Under the pieces are notes generated by a model. That model saw nothing but the letters and a program-made list of their open reading frames with translations, had not been told where the DNA came from and made no database searches. Below are positions 1-8,862 of a stretch of DNA of 64,000 nt, piece after piece (the stretch's first letter is position 1; every line of letters starts with the position of its first letter). A program made the translations under genes and the position numbers. The DNA is from JAAFHB01 sp963675995 (GTDB lineage: Bacteria > Bacteroidota > Bacteroidia > Bacteroidales > Prolixibacteraceae). The stretch is from positions 2,976,001 to 3,040,000 of the forward strand of contig CAXXIY010000002.1 of the NCBI GenBank assembly GCA_963675995.2, given 5' to 3'.

Positions 1-433
1 TAACCAGGATTTTGCCACCTGTCAATCGTACCTCATTTCCAGTTTCACCGTAATAGACAATACGCGATAGCGAGTCTGTACCGCCATCCTGTGCTTTCAA
101 CTCAACAGGTTCTGACAGTTCATAAACCCCCTTTTGTACCTCTACACCTATAATCCCTTTCGGAAGTTTCTTAGATTCTCTCAATACACGGATTGCATCG
201 CGTGCCCCCCTGAGTGTTGCAAAAGGGCCATCTGTCTTATCCTTGTTAGGTTGCTTCAGCATACCTGACCAACTGTCATTCCCTGTGGTAGCAACAAATA
301 ACCTCAGTCCAAACTTAAGGGTTGAGGCCTCTGTTGTGGAACAGACAAACATGTTGAGCAAAATAACTGCAATTAATAAATGGCAGATTTTCAATGTTAC
401 GCACTTTAAGTGGTTATGGAATAATTTTTTCAT
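1..433 (-). CDS. Parallel beta-helix repeat protein, N-terminal part (cut by the window edge)
   Basis: The frame opens at the ATG at 433 and is still open at base 1, so only about 144 residues are visible. Residues 1-37 look like a signal peptide, with early lysines and a hydrophobic run HLLIAVILLNMFV. It is followed by LFVATTGNDSWSG and then DGPFATLRGARDAIR, which is the usual opening of Bacteroidota right-handed beta-helix proteins, many of which are polysaccharide lyases or glycoside hydrolases. The catalytic region lies beyond the edge, so no substrate can be named. It is read in the same direction as the PmoA-like, oxidoreductase and sulfatase genes to its right and probably belongs to the same carbohydrate locus. 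Confidence 0.8.
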   Translation of the reverse strand, partial: MKKLFHNHLKCVTLKICHLLIAVILLNMFVCSTTEASTLKFGLRLFVATTGNDSWSGMLKQPNKDKTDGPFATLRGARDAIRVLRESKKLPKGIIGVEVQKGVYELSEPVELKAQDGGTDSLSRIVYYGETGNEVRLTGGKILV

Positions 434-867
434 TTCTTATAATGTAGTTTTAACCTCGCTCTTACAAAGGTGCAGTTTTTTTGGGGTAAAAGCCTGCGAT
501 TATAAGATGAAATTTGAAATATTTAATTTCCGGATCTTCGCAACTATAAACGGTATCGGGCATTAAAAATGTCTGGTTCTGCCTTCCATCAAAGCGAAGC
601 TAATGCTATCATAATAAAAAATAATAAAAACGTAAGAATAGAGGCAACTCGTCAAACAGGTTGTGAGTTGTTGTTTGATCCCCGTGGACTTTCATACGAC
701 TTTATAAATTTTAAGGATAATGGCTACTATTTGAACATATATCCTATTGATATTACGAAAGTAATGACAAAATGATTTCAATAATCAATTTAATTACAAT
801 CAATTTCAGGATATTCCGATACTCTATTTTTGAGTGAGATTATCGATGAAAATTAATTGTTTATAAT
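434..867. other. Intergenic stretch with one unconvincing small open frame
   Basis: No recognisable gene lies between the beta-helix gene and the PmoA-like gene. A plus-strand frame at 569-775 (68 residues) has a fairly protein-like composition around TGCELLFDPRGLSYDF, but I do not recognise it and it lacks a clear promoter. It could be a remnant of a gene fragment. The rest is AT-rich and shows nothing I can name. Confidence 0.4.
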
Positions 868-1806
868 TTATTTCAATATAGAAGCCAGAACGGAAGAAAG
901 GGCAATATTATCGGCTCCCCCGCGGTGAATAATCACTGAATAATTAAGGATTAAAGGTTTGGATTTGGGAATGGCTACCGTTCGGTTTCCGGGCCAGGCA
1001 CAATTCTGCATGCTCCTCTCCTTCCGGATAATCCATTTCTCCGGAAAATCTGGATTTGTAGGGTGGCAGATCATCATTATGCCGGCCATTTTGCCATCTT
1101 TCCCGACCGGACCCGAAATATCCATCTCCGCACCAGCAGTAACCGCAAGATTCTGAGGAATCACCTCTGCCCCACTACTGGTGAATTTCATTCCCTGAAC
1201 CAGTGGAATCCGGACCGAAAAGCCGCTGTACCCCTTTTCATCCTCCGAACCTCCTATCCTGATTCCATCTTCCAGAGCATTGAGCTCCAAGCAAAAATCA
1301 ATGCGCCTGCAACCGTTCATTTCCGGGAAGATATGTATTTTTGTATTCTCAAGTAAAACCGCACTCTGGACTCCCTTTTTAAGCCAATAGGGACTCTTCC
1401 ATAGCACTTTTACAGTAAGAATGCCAGTTGAATTCTCACCTTTTGAAAAACTCAGTTTGGTAACTTCCTGCGAAAAGTTCTCACACATCCAGGGATCGCC
1501 AAGCCGTACATGATCACACCACAGTTGATGCCAGCTCCAGAATATTCCGCGATGATGAAAATGATCCGAAGGAAAATCCTCAGTCAGAATCTCTCCGTCC
1601 ACACCATAAACCGGATGGAGGTAGTTGGATCTTGCATATTTACCATCCATCGATTTGGGGACCTTTTGATAGAAAAACACCTTCTTGTTGCCCTCCTTGA
1701 TCCAGGCTCCGTCTTTTGTTGTCTCCATTTCAATCGGCTGAGATCTCACCGCAGAAGCTACTGCAAAAACCATAAAAAGGAGGAGATATTTATTAACCAT
1801 AATCAT
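868..1806 (-). CDS. PmoA-like (DUF6807) secreted protein
   Basis: The 312-residue product begins with a signal peptide (hydrophobic run at residues 6-20, small residues before SQP). The body matches the so-called PmoA family of Bacteroidota and Planctomycetes, now DUF6807; the clearest block is DFPSDHFHHRGIFWSW at about residues 78-93, rich in histidines that could bind metal or sugar. Despite the name these proteins have no shown link to methane oxidation; they sit in carbohydrate loci beside Gfo/Idh/MocA oxidoreductases, as here. Exact activity is unknown. A second ATG two codons in (1800) is an equally possible start. Export to the periplasm is inferred from the signal peptide. Confidence 0.82.
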   Translation of the reverse strand: MIMVNKYLLLFMVFAVASAVRSQPIEMETTKDGAWIKEGNKKVFFYQKVPKSMDGKYARSNYLHPVYGVDGEILTEDFPSDHFHHRGIFWSWHQLWCDHVRLGDPWMCENFSQEVTKLSFSKGENSTGILTVKVLWKSPYWLKKGVQSAVLLENTKIHIFPEMNGCRRIDFCLELNALEDGIRIGGSEDEKGYSGFSVRIPLVQGMKFTSSGAEVIPQNLAVTAGAEMDISGPVGKDGKMAGIMMICHPTNPDFPEKWIIRKERSMQNCAWPGNRTVAIPKSKPLILNYSVIIHRGGADNIALSSVLASILK

Positions 1807-1869
1807 TTGGATTTATTCTGACAGTTATTCAAAATCTGAATTTGAGATCTATATAAACAAATAAATAGC

Positions 1870-2015
1870 GTCTTAAAAGGTAAAAAACCGCAAAGATCGT
1901 CGAAGTTCGCCATCTGGCGGATCACAATATTCGCAAAGCCTTAAAAACAACTTTATAGCTTTGTGTGCATTGCGACTACTTCGCGTTCTTTGCGGTTAAT
2001 CAGCACTTTTAAGAC
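1870..2015. repeat. Intergenic element with imperfect inverted ends
   Basis: The stretch starts GTCTTAAAAG and ends with the complementary CTTTTAAGAC. Each arm continues inward to a shared block AACCGCAAAGA, so the arms pair over about 25 positions with small gaps. The core contains further fragments of the same words (cgaagttcgc, tcgcaaag). It has no reading frame. The build resembles non-coding interspersed elements seen between genes in this phylum; no second copy was noticed in the window. Confidence 0.55.
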
Positions 2016-2059
2016 AATATCAACCAAAAAATCAATAGTCTGCAAGTGCCTTAATTCAA

Positions 2060-3409
2060 TTAATATTTGAACACCTTTCCACCGGCCATCACCTGCTGGG
2101 TCTTCTCGTCAAATGTAGCTTTCTGACCGGTCCGCAGAGCAGCTGTGGTCATTATATTGGCTATTGAGTGGCTGTAACCCGCATCCACAGGGGCATTGGT
2201 CTTTGGATTATTCGCACGGACGCAATCCATCCAGTTCTTCATATGGGCATTGGTCAATGGATCGGCGCCCGTATTTGAGTTGGTTTCAACCCTCTCTTGT
2301 GGCAATTCAAAGTTAGGCAATAAATTTGCTTTCATCCCCATCTCGCTGGCATACTTCTCGGAAAGACCGCCTTCGGAAGTAACTTTATTTGTATCGAGAT
2401 CAAGCTTTCCTCCATTGGAGAAATACCACTCTTTTGTGCCACCTGATTCATTGGTCTGACGTGAAGAGTAGATGACCTGGAAACCTTCCTCCATGTTGTC
2501 TAATGGGCCGTAATCGAAAACGGCCGTCATGGTATCATTGTTTCTGCGACCATCCTTCCAAACGTAGATACCACCATTGGCAGCAACCGAACGTGGATGA
2601 GGCAGGTGAGAAAACCAATGCACCGTATCGATCTGGTGAGCCATCCATTGTCCGGGAATACCCGAAGAATAGGGCCAGAAAAGTCTGAATTCCAAATATT
2701 TTCTTGGATCCCATTTCTCATAGGGGCGGTTCAGAAGAAAACGTTTCCAGTCGGTATCTGATTCCTTAATCGAAGCGACCTCTTTAGGACGACGCCAGCG
2801 TCCAGGTTGATTAACATTCCATGTCATTTCAACCGCACAAATCTTACCAAACTTACCAGCCTGAATGTAATCGTGGGCCGCCTGATAATTAGGTCCGGAA
2901 CGGCGCTGAGAACCTATTTGTACAACCTTACCACTATCCTTGACTGCCTTTTTCGCAAAGATGGCATCATCCATTGTCTCTGCAAATGGTTTTTCGCAGT
3001 AAACATTCATTCCTGCCTGAACCGATTGTCCGCATAGCAAGGCATGCTGAAAGTCTGCAGTCGAAATTATCGCGGCATCCAATTTCATACCGTAAAACTC
3101 ATCGGTATTCCTTGCTTCAAGTGGGGTAGTCCCGTTTTGTTTCTTAACCCATTCAAGCCCGTCATGGCGGCGTTTGTTCCAGATATCACAAACAGCAGCA
3201 AATTCAAAGTTCATCTCTTTGGCATATTTCTGAAATGCCTTTCCCAAAGTACTTTCAAAACGATTTGAAAAGCCGAGTATTCCAACCCGGACACGATCAT
3301 TCGCACCAATAATCCGGCCATAGCTTTTGGCACTCATTGCCATTCCACCAAGGGTCAATCCGGCAGCTCCAACAGCCGATTTCTGAATAAATTCTCTTCT
3401 GTCTGACAT
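2060..3409 (-). CDS. Gfo/Idh/MocA family oxidoreductase, Tat-exported
   Basis: This 449-residue protein starts with a twin-arginine signal (RREFIQ at 4-9 followed by a weakly hydrophobic Ala/Gly-rich stretch), so it should be exported folded with its cofactor. The Rossmann nucleotide-binding loop is VRVGILGFSNR (about residues 40-50) and the family marker CEKPFAE follows at 138-144. Members oxidise or reduce sugar hydroxyls with NAD(P). The variant with long C-terminal insertions and exported location is typical of Bacteroidota glycan loci, where it is thought to form 3-keto sugars; the exact substrate is unknown. Neighbours are a PmoA-like protein downstream and a sulfatase upstream on the same strand. 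Confidence 0.88.
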   Translation of the reverse strand: MSDRREFIQKSAVGAAGLTLGGMAMSAKSYGRIIGANDRVRVGILGFSNRFESTLGKAFQKYAKEMNFEFAAVCDIWNKRRHDGLEWVKKQNGTTPLEARNTDEFYGMKLDAAIISTADFQHALLCGQSVQAGMNVYCEKPFAETMDDAIFAKKAVKDSGKVVQIGSQRRSGPNYQAAHDYIQAGKFGKICAVEMTWNVNQPGRWRRPKEVASIKESDTDWKRFLLNRPYEKWDPRKYLEFRLFWPYSSGIPGQWMAHQIDTVHWFSHLPHPRSVAANGGIYVWKDGRRNNDTMTAVFDYGPLDNMEEGFQVIYSSRQTNESGGTKEWYFSNGGKLDLDTNKVTSEGGLSEKYASEMGMKANLLPNFELPQERVETNSNTGADPLTNAHMKNWMDCVRANNPKTNAPVDAGYSHSIANIMTTAALRTGQKATFDEKTQQVMAGGKVFKY

Positions 3410-3516
3410 ATTTGTAAATTTTTAAATTATAGTTTGGGCTCCCACCCATTTAAACATGATCTTCATCACCACTTCATCCTATCCTTGTCCGGGATCACGC
3501 CCTTCTAAGAAATCTG

Positions 3517-3540
3517 TATCGTAAGTTTCCGTGTACGATA
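3517..3540. promoter_or_regulatory. Operator-like palindrome upstream of the oxidoreductase gene
   Basis: TATCGTA and its exact complement TACGATA are separated by 10 bases, about 110 bases before the start of the oxidoreductase gene. A 7-bp perfect inverted repeat with half-sites one to two helical turns apart is the form of a dimeric regulator site. No cognate regulator is in the window, so the role is inferred. Confidence 0.35.
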
Positions 3541-3591
3541 ACGCCACGAAGATAAACAAAAACCACAACAGATAGAAAATGTTATACAACA

Positions 3592-5346
3592 TTAAATCTT
3601 TTCGATTTCTACCAGAAAGGGGAATATTCGCCTGGTACCGATCGTATAAAACGGAATAAAATCACAATCCATATTGGGGAGAAAAACATTCTTCATCTCG
3701 ATGGTAGCTGCATCCTGGGTTTCATTTTTCATCTGATGAATCACTGTTTTTGTTTCAAGCGACATTTGTCCGCCTCCCCTCACTGGCTTAACAAATTTAA
3801 ATTTGATATTGTAGGTCCCTTCATAAACAGAAACTTTCCAGAACCCGTAAATATCCTCCTGAGCCCAGATTCCATGCTCACCCTCAGCATCGTTTCTGTT
3901 GAGAAATACCGGATTCTCATGTGCGCTTCCGATAACAATCCGGGGCGGATGTACCAGATTTTCAGAGCTGGTCAGCTCTTTCGTGGTGGATTCCATTTCA
4001 GATTTCAATCCAAGGGCTATTTCTTTTTTTGAAAGGACTATATTATTTTGCTCATAAGGATCGTTATTGATGTTAAACAACTCAAATTTCTCTATTTTTG
4101 AGTTGTAGTCGGTATGTCCAACAAGTTTATATTCCCCTTTCTGTAAAGCAATATTGTTGTAAAGTTCGGGATACCGTCTTGTCCAATAGAAAAACAGGGA
4201 ACGGTCAGCCCAAACCACAGGATTACCTTTAATTAGAGGAAGAAGATCTTCCCCGTCAATTATACGATCACGGGGAGGATTAACATTACACAAATGGGCC
4301 AGCGTAGGTAATACATCAATATGAGCTGCAACTGTTTCAATATCCCGATCTCCTTTGTACATTGCCGGATATTTCAGATAAAACGGAACCCTCACCCCCC
4401 CCCGATAAACACTTGCCTTCAAGCCGCGCATTCCAGCATTATATCTTGTTTGCTGAGGTCCGTTATCGGTCATAAAGATTACAATTGTGTTCTCTGCAAT
4501 CTTTAATTCATCTAATTTTTGAAGCAATTTACCAATATTGTCATCAATATTGGAGACCATTGCATACACTCTTCGGGCATCCTCCTTATCTTTTTCGCTC
4601 ATTTGAGCAAAAGGTCGCAGAGCGTTTTCAGATCTGGTAGCAGGATCTGATTTTTTATATCTCTGGTAATATTCATCCGGAACCTGCAGTGGAGTATGGG
4701 GGGCGTTGAAAGCGAGGTAACAGAAAAAAGGTGAGTTATGATTCCTTACTATGAAATCGATCGCCTGTTCCGAAAAAATGTCAGAACAATACCCTTTATA
4801 ACTTTCGCTCTTTCCATTATGCCAAAGGACAGGATTAAAATAGCTGCTATCTCCCTTAAAGTAGGTTGTGAAATCACCGACTTGTCCCATTCCACCCGAC
4901 AGGTGGATGACCGATTCGTCGAAACCCTGGTCATTGGGTCGGGCCGGATAGCTGTCACCCAAGTGCCATTTACCAAAGATTCCGGTTTTGTAGTTGGCTT
5001 GTTTCAGCATTTCAGCAATTGTAATCTCGCCCGAAGCCATAATAGCACCGCCATTATAGGTATCGCGCACACCGGTACGCAGGGAGTATCGTCCGGTTAG
5101 TAAACTTGAGCGAGTTGGAGCACAAACCGGGGAAACATAAAAGTTATTGAAACGAATACTCTCTTTAGCAAACTGGTCGATAACAGGAGTCTTTACAATG
5201 GGATTTCCGTTAATACCCAGATCACCATAACCCTGGTCATCGGTAATGATCAAAATAACATTCGGATGCTTTAATATCTGGGAAGAACCCGGAACAATAG
5301 TGGCTAGAAAAACAGATGCAAGTCCAAAACTGCGATATTTATTCAT
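3592..5346 (-). CDS. Family S1 sulfatase, secreted
   Basis: The 584-residue enzyme carries the complete S1 sulfatase site: Asp-Asp at 36-37, the formylglycine signature CAPTRSSLLTG with Cys75 and Arg79, GKWHLG (Lys126, His128), His217, TDN with Asp294-Asn295, and Lys310. The Cys type needs an anaerobic radical-SAM maturase for activation, which is not in the window. A signal peptide covers the first 20 or so residues. The sulfatase core ends near residue 460; the last 120 residues form an extra beta-rich domain of unknown role. The substrate is probably a sulfated polysaccharide, given the adjacent oxidoreductase and PmoA-like genes. The coding strand contains a run of nine G (4395-4403 on the plus strand as C) within the conserved segment before RVPF. 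Confidence 0.92.
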   Translation of the reverse strand: MNKYRSFGLASVFLATIVPGSSQILKHPNVILIITDDQGYGDLGINGNPIVKTPVIDQFAKESIRFNNFYVSPVCAPTRSSLLTGRYSLRTGVRDTYNGGAIMASGEITIAEMLKQANYKTGIFGKWHLGDSYPARPNDQGFDESVIHLSGGMGQVGDFTTYFKGDSSYFNPVLWHNGKSESYKGYCSDIFSEQAIDFIVRNHNSPFFCYLAFNAPHTPLQVPDEYYQRYKKSDPATRSENALRPFAQMSEKDKEDARRVYAMVSNIDDNIGKLLQKLDELKIAENTIVIFMTDNGPQQTRYNAGMRGLKASVYRGGVRVPFYLKYPAMYKGDRDIETVAAHIDVLPTLAHLCNVNPPRDRIIDGEDLLPLIKGNPVVWADRSLFFYWTRRYPELYNNIALQKGEYKLVGHTDYNSKIEKFELFNINNDPYEQNNIVLSKKEIALGLKSEMESTTKELTSSENLVHPPRIVIGSAHENPVFLNRNDAEGEHGIWAQEDIYGFWKVSVYEGTYNIKFKFVKPVRGGGQMSLETKTVIHQMKNETQDAATIEMKNVFLPNMDCDFIPFYTIGTRRIFPFLVEIEKI

Positions 5347-5468
5347 AACTAAGAGATTACCTTGTGTGGTAAAAATAGCGAAGTTTCAATTAAGCTCAAA
5401 AAAAATCTTCAGGTTAGCCCCCTATTGAGACTGACCTGAAGATTTACAATTAAAATACGACTCTCTTC

Positions 5469-6998
5469 CTACAAATTGAGCCAGGAACTATTCTCCTCGT
5501 AATCGGCAACGACAAGCGCTTTATTATCAAAATGAAATGCATTCAACAAAGTTGAGATATCCTGCTTTAATACGATTATAGTATTGTCGATAAGATCTTT
5601 GCGAAACCCTTTTTCTTCCAGGTATAGGACAAGATCCATAGAAACTATTTTACTGATTACCTGACCGAATTCGACAAACTTTCGCTGGGCAAACGGAACA
5701 TTAATTTCAAAGTTCACCATCTCCTGGATACGCTCCGCGGCACGTGTTGTATAACCCTTTAGAAACTGGTAAAGACTCTTCTCTTTAGCTGTTTTCATCA
5801 TTTTAAGCACCGACTCTGCTATTTGATTATAGAGGATATCGTTTGATCCTTCGAAAATCTGGAACGGGCGGCTATCCACAACCGACCGTCCGGCGATGTG
5901 GGTTAGTTTATAACCCTTGGCTCCTACCAGTTGAAGCAATGATTGTGCTGATTCCTGCATCATATCGGAAGTAACACTCTTTGTGATATTGGCTTCAAGT
6001 CCAAAGGGAGATAAATCATTTTCCACCCCTGCAACCTCACCCGAGTTAAGACAAAAGGCTGAACAGAGAGTAAAATTTGCCTGTAACCTTGAGAGACGCT
6101 GTTGTACCTGATCATAGTTGAATAAATGTTTATTGCTCACAAGTCTCGATTGGGTATGAGCGATGGCTTCATCCAATATCCTTTTAATAAAGCCAAGTCC
6201 CATCCCCGGAAATTGAAAACGACTCCTGTGAAGCAGGTCAAGCATCATCTGAATCCCATTTGTTTTGGGAATCAGCTTCTGTTCTTCAGGGATATATACA
6301 TCAAGATGATTTCGTCCATAAGGAATCTGGTAAAGACCAAGGTTCTCGAAATACTCCTCCACAATAATGTTCTGATTGGGTGCATGGTTATCGCAGACAA
6401 ACATATCAATATCCCGCATTAGGGCGCCCGATTCAGTTCTTCGGCGTGCAGTAAGTAACCAGAAGTCTGCCATACCGGTAAGACCAGCCCAATGTTTTTT
6501 CCCTTTCAGGTGAAAAACACCATCTTTTTCAGTAAAGGAGGTGTTCATATTCAGTGCATCACTGCCAAAATCAGGTTCAGTGATCATCAGGCCTCCCATA
6601 CAGCTATTGGTCAGAAATTGTTCAAATACTTTTGATTTTGCACGCTCCTGGCCATATTTGGCTACCGGTTGAATAAAAAGGGCATTGTTTATTCCCAAGG
6701 TCAGTGAAAGCGCCAGTGATTCATACGAAGCGGCTGATACGAAAGCAATATTTTCTTTTACATTACCCCCATACCCCCCGTATTGTTTTGGTATACAGAG
6801 CGCCATTGGATTACCCGACATCAGTTCTGTCAAAACTGCAGGTGGTAATCCACGGGTACTGCAAAACTGGTCTATCTTCTCCTTTTCATGAAAGGCACGT
6901 CTCATACTCGCCTTGAAATCTTCAAGCAATTGCAGGAATGATTTATGAGGAAAAGATGGATCAATTGTTTGGTTTTCTTTTAATTGTTGTTGCGACAT
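5469..6998 (-). CDS. Acyl-CoA dehydrogenase family protein
   Basis: The 509-residue product has the acyl-CoA dehydrogenase fold throughout: helical N-terminus, the FAD/substrate block MITEPDFGSDALNMNTSF, the middle beta-domain with GLYQIPYGRNHLDVYIPEEQ, and the C-terminal helical domain ending with FEGSNDILYNQ, where Glu at about residue 383 matches the catalytic base position. It is longer than classical members (about 380) because of an extra C-terminal helical domain, similar to the very-long-chain or FadE-like types. It should oxidise an acyl-CoA at the alpha-beta bond in the cytoplasm and pass electrons to ETF. It stands alone, divergent from the sulfur transporter gene. Confidence 0.85.
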   Translation of the reverse strand: MSQQQLKENQTIDPSFPHKSFLQLLEDFKASMRRAFHEKEKIDQFCSTRGLPPAVLTELMSGNPMALCIPKQYGGYGGNVKENIAFVSAASYESLALSLTLGINNALFIQPVAKYGQERAKSKVFEQFLTNSCMGGLMITEPDFGSDALNMNTSFTEKDGVFHLKGKKHWAGLTGMADFWLLTARRRTESGALMRDIDMFVCDNHAPNQNIIVEEYFENLGLYQIPYGRNHLDVYIPEEQKLIPKTNGIQMMLDLLHRSRFQFPGMGLGFIKRILDEAIAHTQSRLVSNKHLFNYDQVQQRLSRLQANFTLCSAFCLNSGEVAGVENDLSPFGLEANITKSVTSDMMQESAQSLLQLVGAKGYKLTHIAGRSVVDSRPFQIFEGSNDILYNQIAESVLKMMKTAKEKSLYQFLKGYTTRAAERIQEMVNFEINVPFAQRKFVEFGQVISKIVSMDLVLYLEEKGFRKDLIDNTIIVLKQDISTLLNAFHFDNKALVVADYEENSSWLNL

Positions 6999-7123
6999 TT
7001 TTTAACTCCTATTTTATTGAATGATATTACATAGCCCCTTCTGAAACTTTAAAATTTAACAATTCGAATAAGCTTTTGTTTTCAGATTATGCGAAATCAT
7101 CACTGTTTAAACCCTTTTTTCGC

Positions 7124-7131
7124 TAAATTTG
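7124..7131 (+). promoter_or_regulatory. Bacteroidota -7 element of the YeeE/YedE gene
   Basis: TAAATTTG fits the TAnnTTTG -7 consensus and sits 31 bases before the ATG at 7163. The -33 part is weak (a gttt near 7105). Confidence 0.45.
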
Positions 7132-7162
7132 TCCTCTTAACCCATAAAATGAAAATGAACCA

Positions 7163-8173
7163 ATGACAATTACGATTTTAATTTACGGTTTTCTTTTTGG
7201 AGCTATTTTGCAAAGTGCAAAACTGAATCGCTACAACACAATAAGTGGGATGGCAACACTCGAAAACTACAAAGTAGCTAAAGCAATTGCACTGGCAATT
7301 GGCGTCGGGGTAATTTTATTAAACATTGAAATTGGTCTCGGTTTCGCCTCCTACCATACCAAACCATTGATTTTAGGAGGCGTGGTGTTGGGTGGACTTA
7401 TTTTTGGTGCAGGAATGGCCATTTTAGGTTATTGTCCTGGAACAATGATTGTATCGCTTGGTGAAGGTTCGCTGGACGCAGCTGCCGGACTCGTTGGGGC
7501 ACTGATGGGAGGCTTGGTATATACCCTTGTATTACCTGCAATAAGTGGATTACAAGGACCGGATCTGGGAACCTTCTCCCTCTATTCTCTCACAGGATCT
7601 ATTCCTGTTTTATTCTTTTTGCTGACATTCCTTTTCGGTGCTCTTTTTATTGCCATCGCTTTCTTTGTGCATAAAATTGAAAAGGTTCAGGACCGGACCT
7701 GGATATTTGCCGGAGTGGCACTTGCACTACTCAACTGTATCATCTTTTTAAAGGTTGGAATGGACAGGCAAATTGGTGCATCTACTGCCTATCCTTATCT
7801 TGCCGATCTGATTTCAGGAAATACAGACAATGAATATTTTACAAAAATCAACAAATCGGGAAACTGGGAACTGATTTTTTTGGGTGGAACATTTATCTCA
7901 GGGTTGGTGATTTCACTCATAAGGAAAGATTTCAAAATTCAGCTGATTCACAGTAACTGGGAACGATATAAAGGAAACAGTGCCGATAAGAGGATCTTCT
8001 GGGCTGCATTTGGGGGATTTATACTTATTTTCGGTGCCAGAATGGCAGGCGGATGCACCAGTGGACATGTTATTTCGGGTGGAATGCAGCTAGCAGTCAG
8101 TAGTTTGATATTTGCAATCTTTGTCTTTGCAGGACTACTGATTACGGGTAGGCTGTTTTACAGAAAAAAGTAA
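7163..8173 (+). CDS. YeeE/YedE family sulfur-compound transporter
   Basis: This 336-residue integral membrane protein has about nine hydrophobic segments. The two family hallmarks are present as an internal repeat: YCPGTMIVSLGEGSLDA with Cys91 and AGGCTSGHVISGG with Cys298. In structurally studied thiosulfate transporters of this family (TsuA/YeeE) such cysteines line the path of the thiosulfate ion. Thiosulfate import is therefore the most likely role, though some members are said to move other sulfur species. There is no adjacent rhodanese or TusA gene, which often accompany this family. Confidence 0.88.
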   Translation: MTITILIYGFLFGAILQSAKLNRYNTISGMATLENYKVAKAIALAIGVGVILLNIEIGLGFASYHTKPLILGGVVLGGLIFGAGMAILGYCPGTMIVSLGEGSLDAAAGLVGALMGGLVYTLVLPAISGLQGPDLGTFSLYSLTGSIPVLFFLLTFLFGALFIAIAFFVHKIEKVQDRTWIFAGVALALLNCIIFLKVGMDRQIGASTAYPYLADLISGNTDNEYFTKINKSGNWELIFLGGTFISGLVISLIRKDFKIQLIHSNWERYKGNSADKRIFWAAFGGFILIFGARMAGGCTSGHVISGGMQLAVSSLIFAIFVFAGLLITGRLFYRKK

Positions 8174-8305
8174 ATAAAGTAACTGGTTTTTAGACCTTGG
8201 CGGGAATTGAAACTGGCGGGAAGATTTCCCATTTTATAACCATCCAACTCCAATTTTTTTGGCACAATAATTGACAAAATTTAAGTGTCATTTATTAATT
8301 AAAAA

Positions 8306-8794
8306 ATGAGAAATATGAGAAAACTACTTTTTGCATTTGCATTTATCTTAACGGCTAATATCGTTGATGCTCAAACTGCTAATCACGCCATAGGTTTGAG
8401 ATTAGGAGGAGGAGATGGCTTTGGTACTGAAATATCGTACCAACATGGACTCAATGATTTGAATCGGCTGGAGTTCGATCTTGGAATGCATAATGGAAAT
8501 CATTATAATGCATGGGGATTAGCCGGTATTTATCAATGGGTGTGGAATATCGACGGTGGTTTTAATTGGTTTGCCGGTGCCGGAGGACGAATTGGCTCAT
8601 GGAGCTGGGATCACTCTTACACAGGGACCGATGGTGGAGGAGTTTATCTTGCAGCTGCAGGTGATGTGGGTATTGAATATACATTCCCGATTGGAATCCA
8701 GATTGGTCTCGATGCCAGACCTGAACTTGGCTTGATCAATCACGGAGATGCTTTTCGGAACAATATCGCTTTCAGTGTCCGCTACAGGTTCTAA
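8306..8794 (+). CDS. Small secreted beta-barrel-like protein
   Basis: The 162-residue product starts with a clean signal peptide (KLLFAFAFILTANIVDAQ, cut after DAQ) and continues with alternating aromatic and small residues in short beta-strand-like stretches, ending in VRYRF with a terminal Phe, the usual end of an outer-membrane beta-barrel. The size fits a barrel of about eight strands. No enzyme motif is visible. Two in-frame ATG codons lie at the front (8306 and 8315); the first is used here. I do not recognise a named family. Confidence 0.65.
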   Translation: MRNMRKLLFAFAFILTANIVDAQTANHAIGLRLGGGDGFGTEISYQHGLNDLNRLEFDLGMHNGNHYNAWGLAGIYQWVWNIDGGFNWFAGAGGRIGSWSWDHSYTGTDGGGVYLAAAGDVGIEYTFPIGIQIGLDARPELGLINHGDAFRNNIAFSVRYRF

Positions 8795-8812
8795 TTTTTA
8801 AAATGGGAACAA

Positions 8813-8862
8813 TGTAAAGGGGGTTATCTCGTAAGTAATTGACGAGATAGTCCCCTTTTACA
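8813..8862. terminator. Bidirectional hairpin terminator
   Basis: An arm of about 20 bases (TGTAAAGGGGGTTATCTCGT) pairs with 8842-8862 across a 9-base loop, with one or two mismatches. It sits between the convergent barrel protein and elbB genes and is flanked by A/T runs on both sides, so it can stop transcription from either direction. Confidence 0.8.

Noticed and set aside
868..1806. Methane monooxygenase subunit (from the name PmoA)
   Set aside because: The DUF6807 family shares only a legacy name; the protein is secreted and not a membrane oxygenase subunit.
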